Shown here: in pieces, positions 46,098 to 54,623 of the stretch
Layout: each line of letters begins with the position of its first letter
Position numbering within the stretch: position 1 is the first letter of the stretch
Assembly: GCF_034424645.1 (NCBI RefSeq)
Contig: NZ_CP139969.1
Coordinates: 930,001-994,000 of the forward strand
Source: Bordetella avium
GTDB lineage: Bacteria > Pseudomonadota > Gammaproteobacteria > Burkholderiales > Burkholderiaceae_B
Direction: 5' to 3'
DNA: 64,000 nt
The notes under the pieces: model-generated
What the model was told of the DNA's origin: nothing
The model's database searches: none
Seen by the model: only the letters and a program-made list of their open reading frames with translations
Made by a program: the position numbers and the translations under genes

Positions 46098-46742
46098 ATG
46101 TCCAGTTCTGATCTCGAATCCGTCAAGCCCGACTATTGGGAAGAGGCCGTTGCGCATCTGATGCGCCGCGACCGTATTCTCAAGAAGATCATCCCGCAGC
46201 ACAGCCACACCTGGCTGATGTCGCGCGGATCGCCTTTCGTGACCCTGGCGCGCGCCATTGTAGGGCAGCAGATCTCCACCACGGCGGCCGATGGCCTGTG
46301 GACGCGTTTGCTTGATGTCGCGGGCAAGCGCCCCACGCCGGCGACCGTGTTGCGTGCTGGTGTGCAGGGTTTGCGCGCTGCGGGTTTGTCGCAGCGCAAG
46401 GCGGAATACGTTCAGGATCTCGCGGACCACTTCGGTCAGCGCAAAGTCCATCCTGAGCGTTGGGCGACGATGGACGACGAAGCCGTTATTTCAGAGCTGG
46501 TTGCCATTCGTGGTATCGGCCGCTGGACGGCGGAGATGTTTTTGATTTTCAATCTCCAGCGCCCGGATGTACTGCCGCTGGATGATCCTGGGTTGCTCAA
46601 GGCAATCTCGTTACACTATTTCAGCGGCGAGCCCGTTTCCCGCTTTGAGGCCCGTGAGGTCTCTTTGGCGTGGCAGCCCTGGCGTACCGTGGCGACCTGG
46701 TATTTGTGGCGCAGTCTGGAACCGACTCCGGTCCAGTACTAA
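46098..46742 (+). CDS. DNA-3-methyladenine glycosylase II-like (HhH-GPD)
   Basis: 214 residues. The helix-hairpin-helix is ELVAIRGIGRWTAEMFLIF near residue 135, followed by the catalytic Asp in LPLDDPGL near residue 160. ARAIVGQQISTTAA is the AlkA/HhH-GPD signature. It removes alkylated bases. It lacks the N-terminal domain of E. coli AlkA, as in the short Mag1-like group. Located in the row cysS - glycosylase - accA. Confidence 0.9.
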   Translation: MSSSDLESVKPDYWEEAVAHLMRRDRILKKIIPQHSHTWLMSRGSPFVTLARAIVGQQISTTAADGLWTRLLDVAGKRPTPATVLRAGVQGLRAAGLSQRKAEYVQDLADHFGQRKVHPERWATMDDEAVISELVAIRGIGRWTAEMFLIFNLQRPDVLPLDDPGLLKAISLHYFSGEPVSRFEAREVSLAWQPWRTVATWYLWRSLEPTPVQY

Positions 46743-46778
46743 GCCCGACTTCCGCGCCCATCTACGGAACCACACTAC

Positions 46779-47744
46779 ATGCGCAATACATTTCTGGAAT
46801 TCGAACAACCGCTCGCCGAACTTGAAAACAAGATCGAGCAGCTGCGCTATGTGCAGGCCGATTCCGCCGTTGACATCTCCGATGAGATCGGCCGCCTGCA
46901 GCAAAAGAGCCAGACGCTGGCCAAGGAAATCTACGGCAAGCTGACGCCCTGGCAGACCGCCTTGGTGGCCCGCCATCCGCAACGTCCTTACACGCTGGAC
47001 TATGTGCGCGAAATCTTCACCGATTTCCACGAGCTGCACGGTGACCGCATGTATGCCGACGACCAATCCATCGTGGGCGGGCTGGCCCGTTTCAATGGCC
47101 AGTCCTGCATGGTGATCGGTCATCAAAAAGGCCGAGACACCAAGGAGCGCGCCGCCCGCAATTTCGGCATGCCGCGTCCCGAGGGCTATCGCAAAGCCCA
47201 GCGCCTGATGCGCCTGGCCGAGAAGTTCAAGCTGCCCATTTTCACCTTTGTTGACACGCCGGGTGCTTACCCTGGCATCGGCGCCGAAGAGCGCGGCCAG
47301 TCGGAAGCCATTGGCCACAATCTCTATGTCATGGCTGAGCTCAAGGTGCCGGTCATCGTGACCATCATCGGCGAAGGGGGCTCGGGCGGCGCTTTGGCGA
47401 TTGCCGTGGGCAACGCTGTGCTGATGTTGCAGTACTCCACCTATTCGGTGATTTCTCCCGAGGGTTGCGCCTCGATTCTGTGGCGTAGCGCCGACAAGGC
47501 TCCCGAAGCCGCGGAAGCGCTGGCCATTACTGCGCCGCGCCTGAAAGACCTGGGTCTGATCGACCGGGTTGTCAACGAGCCGATCGGCGGCGCGCACCGC
47601 GATCCGCGGGTCATGGCGCGTTTGCTGCGTCGTGCTCTGGGAGACTCTCTGCGTCAGCTCCAGGACCTCACGCCGGAACAGCTCGTCGAGCAACGTCTCG
47701 AACGCGTGCTCGCCTACGGCCGTTTCCAGGAAGTTCGCGGCTGA
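46779..47744 (+). CDS. accA: Acetyl-CoA carboxylase carboxyltransferase subunit alpha
   Basis: 321 residues, canonical. [19 protein letters not shown] opens the protein, then [19 protein letters not shown], the oxyanion region [19 protein letters not shown] and [11 protein letters not shown]. It transfers carboxyl from biotin to acetyl-CoA together with AccD, first step of fatty acid synthesis. tilS begins 18 bp after its stop. Confidence 0.97.
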   Translation: MRNTFLEFEQPLAELENKIEQLRYVQADSAVDISDEIGRLQQKSQTLAKEIYGKLTPWQTALVARHPQRPYTLDYVREIFTDFHELHGDRMYADDQSIVGGLARFNGQSCMVIGHQKGRDTKERAARNFGMPRPEGYRKAQRLMRLAEKFKLPIFTFVDTPGAYPGIGAEERGQSEAIGHNLYVMAELKVPVIVTIIGEGGSGGALAIAVGNAVLMLQYSTYSVISPEGCASILWRSADKAPEAAEALAITAPRLKDLGLIDRVVNEPIGGAHRDPRVMARLLRRALGDSLRQLQDLTPEQLVEQRLERVLAYGRFQEVRG

Positions 47745-47762
47745 GTCCGCGCGGGCGGCGTC

Positions 47763-48788
47763 ATGTCTCCCGATCTTTACGCTCAAGTGCTTGGCCCGGC
47801 GCTGCTCGGGCCTGTGCGCGCCACGCTGGCGCGCCTGCCGCCCCAGGCGCCTGTTGCGCTGGCGTTGAGCGCAGGAGCCGACTCCGCGATGCTGGCGGTC
47901 GCGGCCAGGCTGCTCGCCCCTCAGCGCCCGCTTCTGGCATTGCATGTGCACCATGGTTTACAGGCTCAAGCCGACGAGTGGGCGCAACGCGCCCAGGCGC
48001 TGGGCGGCTTGCTGGAGCTGCCCGTGCGTATTGCACACGTGAAGGTGCCCGCAGATGGCAGCGGTATCGAAGCCGCTGCACGCACAGCGCGTTATGCCGC
48101 GCTAGCCGCGATGGCCCGCGAGGCGGGGGCCGGGCATGTATTACTGGCCCATCATCGTGATGATCAGGCAGAAACCGTGCTGTTGCGCTTATTGCGCGGC
48201 GCCGGGGTCGAAGGCATGGCCGCCATGCGCGAAGAAAGTCCGCGTGACGGCCTGCTTTATCTGCGGCCCTGGCTAGATCTCGATCGGGCCGCTATTGTTC
48301 AGGCCGCACAGGCGTTCGCCGCGCTGACGGGCTGGCAGGCGGTTCAAGATCCAAGCAATGTCGATCCCCGCTATACCCGGGCGGCCGTGCGCGCCACGCT
48401 TGCCCCCCTGTTGAATGCACGCTGGCCAGGCTGGCAAGCCATCGTCAGCCGCCATGCGCGGCAGATGGGCGAGGCGGTGGAAATTCTGCGCGAGGTGGCC
48501 CGGGAGGATTATGCGCGTCTGGAGCCGGATGAGGCCGGCTTTGCGCTCGCGCCTTGGCGCGAGTTGTCGCCGCCCCGGCAGGCGCAGGTGTTGCGCTATT
48601 GGCTGGGTGCGCAGGGTCTGCGCATGCCCAGCGAGGCGCGGCTGCGCGATTTGATGCGGCAGTTGCGGCAATTGCACGCTTTGGGTCATGACCGCCAGTT
48701 GCGCGTGGCGCATGAGGGGCACGAGATCCGTTGTCATCGCGGCCGGGTGTGGCTGGCCCCAGCCGGGGCGAGAAAAACCAGCGCTTGA
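47763..48788 (+). CDS. tilS: tRNA(Ile)-lysidine synthase
   Basis: 341 residues. The PP-loop motif is SAGADSAML near residue 37, with Ala for the second Gly of the usual SGGxDS. HVHHGLQAQADEWA and HHRDDQAETVLLRLLRGAG follow. The C-terminal domain is present but shorter than in E. coli. It modifies C34 of tRNA-Ile(CAU) to lysidine, an essential step. Downstream of accA. Confidence 0.93.
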   Translation: MSPDLYAQVLGPALLGPVRATLARLPPQAPVALALSAGADSAMLAVAARLLAPQRPLLALHVHHGLQAQADEWAQRAQALGGLLELPVRIAHVKVPADGSGIEAAARTARYAALAAMAREAGAGHVLLAHHRDDQAETVLLRLLRGAGVEGMAAMREESPRDGLLYLRPWLDLDRAAIVQAAQAFAALTGWQAVQDPSNVDPRYTRAAVRATLAPLLNARWPGWQAIVSRHARQMGEAVEILREVAREDYARLEPDEAGFALAPWRELSPPRQAQVLRYWLGAQGLRMPSEARLRDLMRQLRQLHALGHDRQLRVAHEGHEIRCHRGRVWLAPAGARKTSA

Positions 48789-48880
48789 GGCCTGCGGTAT
48801 ATCGGTCTGCGCAAATTTTTACCATGCGCTAGAATCATGCACTTTGCCCGCCCTGGCGGGCCCCCAAGCCAGAGTACGAG

Positions 48881-50140
48881 ATGTCCCTGATCGTTCACAA
48901 GTATGGCGGTACGTCGATGGGCTCGGTCGAGCGCATCAAGAATGTGGCGCGCCGCGTCGCAAAGTGGCATGCCGCAGGCCACCAGGTCGTGGTGGTGCCC
49001 TCGGCCATGTCGGGCGAAACCAATCGCCTGCTGGGCCTTGCCCGCGAAATTACGCCGCAGCCCAATGGCCGCGAGCTCGATATGATCGCCGCGACCGGCG
49101 AGCAGGCATCCAGCGGTCTGCTGGCCCTTGCTCTGCAGGCCGAAGGCGTGGCTGCCCGCAGCTATGCCGGATGGCAGGTCCCGATCGTTACCGATTCGTC
49201 CCACACCAAAGCCCGCATCAGCTCCATTGATGACGTGCGCATCCGCGCCGATCTGGACGCAGGGCGTGTGGTTGTCGTGACCGGCTTTCAAGGCGTTGAT
49301 CCGGAAGGCCACATCACGACGCTGGGTCGCGGTGGCTCCGACACCTCGGCCGTGGCCGTCGCTGCCGCGCTCAAGGCCGACGAATGCCTCATCTACACCG
49401 ATGTCGATGGCGTGTACACCACCGATCCGCGTGTCGTGCCTGAAGCCCGCCGCATGCCCGTGGTGTCGTTCGAGGAAATGCTCGAAATGGCCTCGCTGGG
49501 CTCCAAGGTGTTGCAGATCCGCTCGGTGGAGTTCGCCGGCAAATACCGTGTGCCCACCCGCGTTCTGTCCTCGCTGACCGACCCGCTTATCCCGCTCGAA
49601 GAAGAAATGGTTTCGGGCACGCTGATTACTTTTGAGGAAGACGAAAAAATGGAAGCCGCCGTTGTCTCCGGCATCGCCTTCAGCCGCGACGAAGCCAAGA
49701 TCACTCTGTTGGCCGTGCCCGACAAACCCGGTATCGCTTATTCGATCTTGGGCCCGGTCGCCGCCGCCAATATCGATGTCGATATGATCGTGCAAAACCA
49801 ATCGGTCGCCGGCACCACCGACTTCTCCTTCACCGTGAACCGCAATGAGTTCCTGCGTACGGTTGAGCTGCTCAAGAACGAAGTCATCCCCGCTGTGGGC
49901 GCGCGTGAACTGGTCACCGACGAGAAGGTCGCCAAGGTGTCCATCGTCGGCATCGGCATGCGTTCGCACGTGGGCGTGGCCAGCCTGATGTTCCAGACGC
50001 TTTCGCAAGAAGGCATCAACATCCAGATGATCAGCACCAGCGAAATCAAGACCTCGGTGATCATCGACGACAAATACATGGAACTGGCGGTGCGTGCGCT
50101 GCACAAGGCTTTCGGCCTGGATCAAGCGCCGGCGGCCTGA
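48881..50140 (+). CDS. lysC: Aspartate kinase (two ACT domains)
   Basis: 419 residues. The kinase start VHKYGGTSMGS and TTLGRGGSDTSAVA are present; two ACT domains fill about residues 265-415 (ITLLAVPDKPGIAYSILGP, VSIVGIGMRSHVGVA). This is the lysine/threonine-regulated type. An internal start for a beta-like regulatory subunit is possible, as in other lysC genes, but I see no strong site. tRNA-Ser follows. Confidence 0.96.
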   Translation: MSLIVHKYGGTSMGSVERIKNVARRVAKWHAAGHQVVVVPSAMSGETNRLLGLAREITPQPNGRELDMIAATGEQASSGLLALALQAEGVAARSYAGWQVPIVTDSSHTKARISSIDDVRIRADLDAGRVVVVTGFQGVDPEGHITTLGRGGSDTSAVAVAAALKADECLIYTDVDGVYTTDPRVVPEARRMPVVSFEEMLEMASLGSKVLQIRSVEFAGKYRVPTRVLSSLTDPLIPLEEEMVSGTLITFEEDEKMEAAVVSGIAFSRDEAKITLLAVPDKPGIAYSILGPVAAANIDVDMIVQNQSVAGTTDFSFTVNRNEFLRTVELLKNEVIPAVGARELVTDEKVAKVSIVGIGMRSHVGVASLMFQTLSQEGINIQMISTSEIKTSVIIDDKYMELAVRALHKAFGLDQAPAA

Positions 50141-50216
50141 TGCCAAAGGTTGGTCCGAAATTTTTGTTCTGATCTGAAAAAAGTATAAAAAATTCGTGTA
50201 GAATCTTGGATTCTTC

Positions 50217-50309
50217 GGAGACGTGCCCGAGAGGCTGAAGGGGCTCCCCTGCTAAGGGAGTATGTGGCTAAAAACTGCATCGTGGGTTCGAATCCCACCG
50301 TCTCCGCCA
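50217..50309 (+). tRNA. tRNA-Ser(GCT)
   Basis: 93 nt. Acceptor arms GGAGACG/CGTCTCC, anticodon stem CTCCC/GGGAG around CTGCTAA (anticodon GCT), a long variable arm and GTTCGAATC T-loop. CCA is encoded at 50307-50309. AT-rich promoter sequence with TAGAAT at 50199-50204 lies upstream. Confidence 0.97.
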
Positions 50310-50318
50310 AGATCGCTG

Positions 50319-50349
50319 AAAAACCCGTGACTTCTGTCACGGGTTTTTT
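50319..50349 (+). terminator. Intrinsic terminator after tRNA-Ser
   Basis: Stem AAACCCGTGAC/GTCACGGGTTT with loop TTCT, then a T-run to 50349. Confidence 0.88.
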
Positions 50350-50517
50350 CTTTTCAGATCGCGCGTCTTGCATGGCCATGGCGCTGACGGATCGTAGGTC
50401 TTGCGCTGCTGTGTTGCGTCACAGGGCGTAGCGGCTGTGGGCGGGGCTATCATCGCCCGCCGGCCTGGCGTCAGGCTGCGTTGCAGTCAATAGGCCGGGC
50501 CGCCGGCCCAATGCTTG

Positions 50518-50547
50518 TTGCGCTCTTTAGTAAATTCATGTTATAAA
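50518..50547 (+). promoter_or_regulatory. Promoter of tRNA-Arg(ACG) copy 1
   Basis: TTGCGC at 50518-50523 and TATAAA at 50542-50547 with an 18-bp spacer, 12 bp before the tRNA. Confidence 0.5.
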
Positions 50548-50559
50548 CACGCCTCTTTA

Positions 50560-50636
50560 GCGCCCGTAGCTCAGTTGGATAGAGTACTTGGCTACGAACC
50601 AAGGGGTCGTGGGTTCGAATCCTGCCGGGCGCGCCA
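50560..50636 (+). tRNA. tRNA-Arg(ACG), copy 1
   Basis: Acceptor arms GCGCCCG/CGGGCGC, anticodon stem CTTGG/CCAAG around CTACGAA (anticodon ACG), TTCGAAT T-loop, encoded CCA. Identical over 77 nt to copies 2 and 3. The bases before it (CGCCTCTTTA) match those before copy 3. Confidence 0.97.
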
Positions 50637-50645
50637 GATTGACAG

Positions 50646-50677
50646 CAAAGGTCTGCTCAGGCAGGCCTTTGTTTTTT
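50646..50677 (+). terminator. Intrinsic terminator after tRNA-Arg copy 1
   Basis: Stem CAAAGGTCTGC/GCAGGCCTTTG with one T-G wobble, loop TCAG, then T6. Confidence 0.85.
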
Positions 50678-50733
50678 GCCGGATGCGCAGTTCCGGCGCG
50701 GCATATTTCCTCACTGGAGCGCCGCTTTTTTGT

Positions 50734-50761
50734 TGGACAAAAAGAAAAAACGCGCTATAAT
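50734..50761 (+). promoter_or_regulatory. Promoter of tRNA-Arg(ACG) copy 2
   Basis: TGGACA at 50734-50739 and perfect TATAAT at 50756-50761 with a 16-bp spacer; the same boxes and spacer occur before copy 3. Confidence 0.7.
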
Positions 50762-50770
50762 CTTTCTTCT

Positions 50771-50847
50771 GCGCCCGTAGCTCAGTTGGATAGAGTACTT
50801 GGCTACGAACCAAGGGGTCGTGGGTTCGAATCCTGCCGGGCGCGCCA
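50771..50847 (+). tRNA. tRNA-Arg(ACG), copy 2
   Basis: Identical to copy 1, 134 bp after its end, with its own promoter and terminator. Confidence 0.97.
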
Positions 50848-50853
50848 TACTTG

Positions 50854-50885
50854 AAAGCCTGCAAGCATCTGCTTGCAGGCTTTTT
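50854..50885 (+). terminator. Intrinsic terminator after tRNA-Arg copy 2
   Basis: Stem AAAGCCTGCAAGC/GCTTGCAGGCTTT with loop ATCT, then T-run. Nearly the same stem follows copy 3. Confidence 0.9.
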
Positions 50886-50944
50886 ATTTTCCTGGTTGCC
50901 GGGCTGATGCGCGGGCGTTTTCCTCTGTTTCGACGCAGTGAAGT

Positions 50945-50968
50945 TCGCCCCTGATATCGCCCCTGATA
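50945..50968. repeat. Tandem duplication of a 12-bp unit
   Basis: TCGCCCCTGATA occurs twice head to tail between tRNA-Arg copy 2 and arsR. No function visible. Confidence 0.7.
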
Positions 50969-51026
50969 GCCCTCCGCGTTGAAAACCCCAGGCGTGCATT
51001 ACCTCCAGTACCAATAACCCCGAGCG

Positions 51027-51064
51027 TATATCGAAATATCTGCATATCAAGATTTTTCGATATA
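51027..51064. promoter_or_regulatory. Candidate ArsR operator
   Basis: Perfect 10-bp inverted repeat TATATCGAAA/TTTCGATATA with an 18-bp spacer, ending 28 bp before the arsR start. ArsR/SmtB regulators bind such AT-rich inverted repeats over their own promoter, so autoregulation of arsR and the ene-reductase is likely. Confidence 0.65.
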
Positions 51065-51092
51065 AGATGGGCGTCATGATCCGAGACCTCGT

Positions 51093-51401
51093 ATGAGCAT
51101 CAACACCGAAGACATCCTCAAGGCACTGGCCCACCCGGTGCGACGGAATATCCTGCTTTGGCTCAAGGAGCCGCAAAGGCATTTTGGCGGGCAGGAGCAT
51201 TCATTGGATATCGGCGTGTGCGCGGGCCAGTTCGAGCGTTGCGGATTATCGCAATCCACGGTTTCCACCCATTTGGCGATCTTGCAGCGTGCAGGGCTCG
51301 TGCAGAGCAAGCGCGTAGGTCAATGGGTGTTTTATCAGCGTAACGAGGCGGTCATCGCCGAGTTTATGCAGATATTGAAAATTGAGCTGTTCAATTCCTA
51401 G
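51093..51401 (+). CDS. ArsR-family transcriptional regulator
   Basis: 102 residues. Winged helix: KALAHPVRRNILLWLKEP near residue 10 and recognition helix LSQSTVSTHLAILQRAGLV near residue 52, then the wing QWVFYQRNE. Two Cys (VCAGQFERCG) lie close before the recognition helix and could sense metal or electrophiles, but the classical ELCVCDL site is absent. It precedes the ene-reductase by 24 bp, in one operon. Confidence 0.9.
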   Translation: MSINTEDILKALAHPVRRNILLWLKEPQRHFGGQEHSLDIGVCAGQFERCGLSQSTVSTHLAILQRAGLVQSKRVGQWVFYQRNEAVIAEFMQILKIELFNS

Positions 51402-51425
51402 CCCGTACATCCCGAGAGGTCATTC

Positions 51426-52544
51426 ATGTCCAAGTTGTTCCAGCCCATCACTGTCGGTGATTTGCAACTTGCCAATCGCATCGTGATGGCGCCGCTTACG
51501 CGCAATCGTTCGCCCAATTCGGTGCCGCAACCCATTACCGCCACCTATTATGCGCAGCGCGCCAGCGCAGGCCTGCTCATTACCGAGGCCACGCCGGTTT
51601 CGCATCAAGGGCAGGGCTATGCCGATGTGCCTGGCTTGTACGCGCCCGAGCAAGTGGCCGGTTGGCGCCGCGTGACCGACGCCGTGCATGCCAAGGGGGG
51701 CAAGATTGTCGTGCAGCTTTGGCACGTGGGCAGGGTTTCGCATGACAGCTTGCAGCCGGGTGGGAAATCGCCTGTGGCGCCTTCGGCGATCCGCGCTCAA
51801 ACCAAGACCTATCTCCTCGATGCTGATGGCAAGGGGGCTTTCGTCGAGACCTCGGTGCCCCGTGCGCTAGAGGCGAGCGAATTGCCTGGCATCGTGGATG
51901 ATTACCGCCGGGCGGCGCGCACCGCCGTGACGCAAGCGGGTTTCGATGGCGTGGAAATCCATGCCGCTAATGGCTATTTGATCGATCAGTTTTTGCGGTC
52001 CGGTTCCAATCGCCGCGAGGACGCCTATGGCGGCAGCATCGAGAACCGCGCCCGTTTTCTGTTCGAGGTGGTGGACGCCATCGTGGCTGAAATCGGTGGG
52101 GGGCGTGTGGGTATCCGTTTGTCGCCGGTGACGGCGGCCAACGACAGCCACGATGACAATCCGCAGCCGCTGTTCGATTACGTCGTCACCCGCCTGGCGC
52201 AGTATGGCCTGGCTTATGTGCATATCATCGAAGGCCAAACAGGCGGCGCGCGCGCCTATTCGCAAGGCCCGAAGCCTTTCGATTATGCGCAGCTCAAGTC
52301 GGCCTATCGTGATGCGGGCGGACGCGGCGCCTGGATGGTGAACAATGGCTATGACGGCCAGAGCGCGCAGGCTGTGCTAGACAGTGGCGCAGCCGATCTG
52401 GTGGCCTTTGGCCGCCCCTTTATTGCCAATCCGGATCTAGTCGAGCGTTTGCGCGCTGGCGCGCCCTTGAACACGCCGGATAAAAACACGTTCTACGGCG
52501 GTGGCGAGCACGGCTATACCGACTATCCGGCACTGGCCGATTGA
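51426..52544 (+). CDS. nemA: Old yellow enzyme family alkene reductase (N-ethylmaleimide reductase)
   Basis: 372 residues. FMN and active-site motifs: NRIVMAPLTRNRS at the start, QLWHVGRVS near residue 98, EIHAANGYLIDQFL near residue 177 (His/Asn pair) and RREDAYGGSIENR. It reduces activated C=C bonds with NAD(P)H. Coupling to a small Cys-containing ArsR regulator is like the nemR-nemA logic of electrophile defence, although NemR is of a different family. Confidence 0.92.
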   Translation: MSKLFQPITVGDLQLANRIVMAPLTRNRSPNSVPQPITATYYAQRASAGLLITEATPVSHQGQGYADVPGLYAPEQVAGWRRVTDAVHAKGGKIVVQLWHVGRVSHDSLQPGGKSPVAPSAIRAQTKTYLLDADGKGAFVETSVPRALEASELPGIVDDYRRAARTAVTQAGFDGVEIHAANGYLIDQFLRSGSNRREDAYGGSIENRARFLFEVVDAIVAEIGGGRVGIRLSPVTAANDSHDDNPQPLFDYVVTRLAQYGLAYVHIIEGQTGGARAYSQGPKPFDYAQLKSAYRDAGGRGAWMVNNGYDGQSAQAVLDSGAADLVAFGRPFIANPDLVERLRAGAPLNTPDKNTFYGGGEHGYTDYPALAD

Positions 52545-52549
52545 GCCGC

Positions 52550-52577
52550 TGGACAATCTCGGAAAACACGCTATAAT
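52550..52577 (+). promoter_or_regulatory. Promoter of tRNA-Arg(ACG) copy 3
   Basis: TGGACA at 52550-52555 and TATAAT at 52572-52577 with a 16-bp spacer, beginning six bases after the nemA stop codon. Confidence 0.7.
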
Positions 52578-52589
52578 CTCGCCTCTTTA

Positions 52590-52666
52590 GCGCCCGTAGC
52601 TCAGTTGGATAGAGTACTTGGCTACGAACCAAGGGGTCGTGGGTTCGAATCCTGCCGGGCGCGCCA
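52590..52666 (+). tRNA. tRNA-Arg(ACG), copy 3
   Basis: Identical to copies 1 and 2 over 77 nt including CCA. Together with copy 2 it flanks the arsR-nemA segment. Confidence 0.97.
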
Positions 52667-52672
52667 TATTTG

Positions 52673-52705
52673 AAAACCTGCAAGCATTGCTTGCAGGTTT
52701 TTTTT
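52673..52705 (+). terminator. Intrinsic terminator after tRNA-Arg copy 3
   Basis: Stem AAAACCTGCAAGC/GCTTGCAGGTTTT with loop ATT and a T8 run. Confidence 0.9.
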
Positions 52706-52766
52706 GCCGGGCCGCCATGGTGGCTGGCTGGTCTGGCTCGCGATGTGCCGGACTTGATGGTGCGGC

Positions 52767-53357
52767 TCAGTTCTGACCCAGCAAGGCCTCTTTGAGTGAA
52801 GCTTGCGCGGGGTTGTCGCCCAGCCAGATGCGCAGTAGCGCGGCAGCCAGATTGGTGTCGTCGATGCGGCCCTGGCTTTGGCCGTTATAGAAAATAGTGA
52901 CTGCGCCAGGCTCCATCGCCAGATCGATGATGTCGCCATTACTCAGTTGGCCGATGCGATGAAGCAAGGCAGACAGCGTATCGATGGCGGGTTTCAGTGA
53001 CTTGACGTCGGCGGCGCTATGGTTGGCTTCCAGCCCCTGTCGCACTGCCTGTTCCAGTGTGCTGGCGCTGATGTCACGCAGAAATTGCAGATGCAGGCGG
53101 CGCGGGCCGGGTCCGGCGATCAAGGCCTGGGCTTCGTGGCTGATCGGCCTGGCGTAAAGCGCAGCCAGATAAATGTTGAAGATGAACTCAGAGCAAAGGC
53201 CGGCGCCGATGAGCGGCAGGCTTTGCTCGCCTTGAATGACCTGCTTCGGGATTGCTATGCCATCGAGCACGATGCCGCTTTGCGCGGAGGCCTGAAAGCT
53301 GAGAGCGAGCGTGGCAGCGCACAGGCAGCGCTGTATGAGAGACGGGCGGTAGAACAC
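52767..53357 (-). CDS. Chalcone isomerase-like family protein, secreted
   Basis: 196 residues. A signal peptide runs to about residue 26 (CAATLALSFQASAQS). GIVLDGIAIPKQVIQGEQSL and GLCSEFIFNIYLAALYA belong to the Chalcone_3 family, and the tail IDDTNLAAALLRIWLGDNPA is typical. Bacterial members are periplasmic and mostly not chalcone isomerases; the real ligand may be a fatty acid. It lies 53 bp... downstream of no linked gene, alone between tRNA-Arg and the thiolase. Confidence 0.82.
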   Translation of the reverse strand: MFYRPSLIQRCLCAATLALSFQASAQSGIVLDGIAIPKQVIQGEQSLPLIGAGLCSEFIFNIYLAALYARPISHEAQALIAGPGPRRLHLQFLRDISASTLEQAVRQGLEANHSAADVKSLKPAIDTLSALLHRIGQLSNGDIIDLAMEPGAVTIFYNGQSQGRIDDTNLAAALLRIWLGDNPAQASLKEALLGQN

Positions 53358-53420
53358 GACACAGTCCTGATATCTAGGGAGAGGCGAGCAGGGGCCAGGC
53401 GGCTCCTCTGCGCAGGTGAA

Positions 53421-54614
53421 TCAAAGCGCTTCGAAAATTCCTGCCGCGCCCATGCCTGTGCCGATGCACAGGGTGACCAGTCCATAGCGTGCGCCAGTAC
53501 GGCGCAGGCCATGAATCAGGGTCGCGACGCGCAGCGCGCCGGTGGCGCCCAGCGGATGGCCCAGCGCAATCGCGCCGCCTAGGGGATTGACGCGATCGGG
53601 GTCTAGCTTGAGCTCTCGGATCACGGCCAGCGATTGAGCGGCGAACGCTTCGTTCAGTTCTATCCAGCTCAAATCATCCTGTTGAATACCGGCGCGCGCC
53701 AGTGCTTTGGGCAGGGCGGCAATAGGCCCTATCCCCATGATCTCGGGAGGCACGCCCGCCACGGAAAAACTGACGAAACGGGCCAGTGCTTGTAATTGAA
53801 AGCGTTTGAGCATGCGTTCGGACACCAGGATGATGGCGCCTGCGCCATCCGACATTTGTGAGCTGTTGCCTGCGGTGACGCTGCCCTTTGCGGCAAACAC
53901 CGGCTTTAGACGCGCCAGCGCCTGAAGCGAGGTGTCGCGGCGTGGCCCCTCGTCGGTATCCGCGAGGCGCTGCGCTTGCCTCACGACCCCGCTGCGCTCG
54001 CCAGGCAGGTAGTTGACGATCTGGTAGGGCGTGATTTCGGCGCGGAAGTGGCCGGCATCAATCGCCGCGCAAGCTTTCTGATGGGAGGCCAGGGCGAAAG
54101 CATCCTGATCCTCGCGGGAGATGCCCCAGCGCTCGGCGACTCGCTCGCCAGTCAGTCCCATGCCATAGGCCATGCCCAAGGTTTCTTCTTGCGCGAAGAT
54201 GGCCGGATTGATGGCCACCTTGTTGCCCATGATCTGGGGCATGGCGCTCATGGATTCAGTGCCTGCGCCTATCATGATGTCGGCTTCTCCCAGGCGGATG
54301 CGGGCCGCCGCGTCGGCCACGGCCTGCAGGCCGGAGGCGCAAAAGCGGTTGACCGTCACGCCGCAGACGGATTGCGGCAGGCCGGCCAGCAGCAGCGACA
54401 TGCGGGCAACGTTCATGCCCTGTTCCGCCTCGGGCATGGCGCAGCCGGCGATCACATCCTCGATCAGTGCCGGGTCCAGCGATGGCACCTGGGCCAAGGC
54501 GCCGCGCAAGGCCGCCGCCAGCAGGTCATCCGGGCGGGTGGTGGCATACATGCCGCCGCGTTTGCCTACGGGCAGACGGGTGGCGGCAACGATATAGGCA
54601 TCGGTGTGGCTCAT
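53421..54614 (-). CDS. fadA: Acetyl-CoA C-acyltransferase (3-ketoacyl-CoA thiolase)
   Basis: 397 residues. Nucleophile Cys in NRFCASGLQAVADA near residue 90, the second region IELNEAFAAQSLAV, HPLGATGALR (His) and the final CIGTGMGAAGIFEAL (Cys). It releases acetyl-CoA in beta-oxidation. It begins 9 bp after the stop of the fused dehydrogenase/hydratase gene, so they form a fadN-fadA-like operon. Confidence 0.93.
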   Translation of the reverse strand: MSHTDAYIVAATRLPVGKRGGMYATTRPDDLLAAALRGALAQVPSLDPALIEDVIAGCAMPEAEQGMNVARMSLLLAGLPQSVCGVTVNRFCASGLQAVADAAARIRLGEADIMIGAGTESMSAMPQIMGNKVAINPAIFAQEETLGMAYGMGLTGERVAERWGISREDQDAFALASHQKACAAIDAGHFRAEITPYQIVNYLPGERSGVVRQAQRLADTDEGPRRDTSLQALARLKPVFAAKGSVTAGNSSQMSDGAGAIILVSERMLKRFQLQALARFVSFSVAGVPPEIMGIGPIAALPKALARAGIQQDDLSWIELNEAFAAQSLAVIRELKLDPDRVNPLGGAIALGHPLGATGALRVATLIHGLRRTGARYGLVTLCIGTGMGAAGIFEAL

Positions 54615-54623
54615 AGTATGTCC

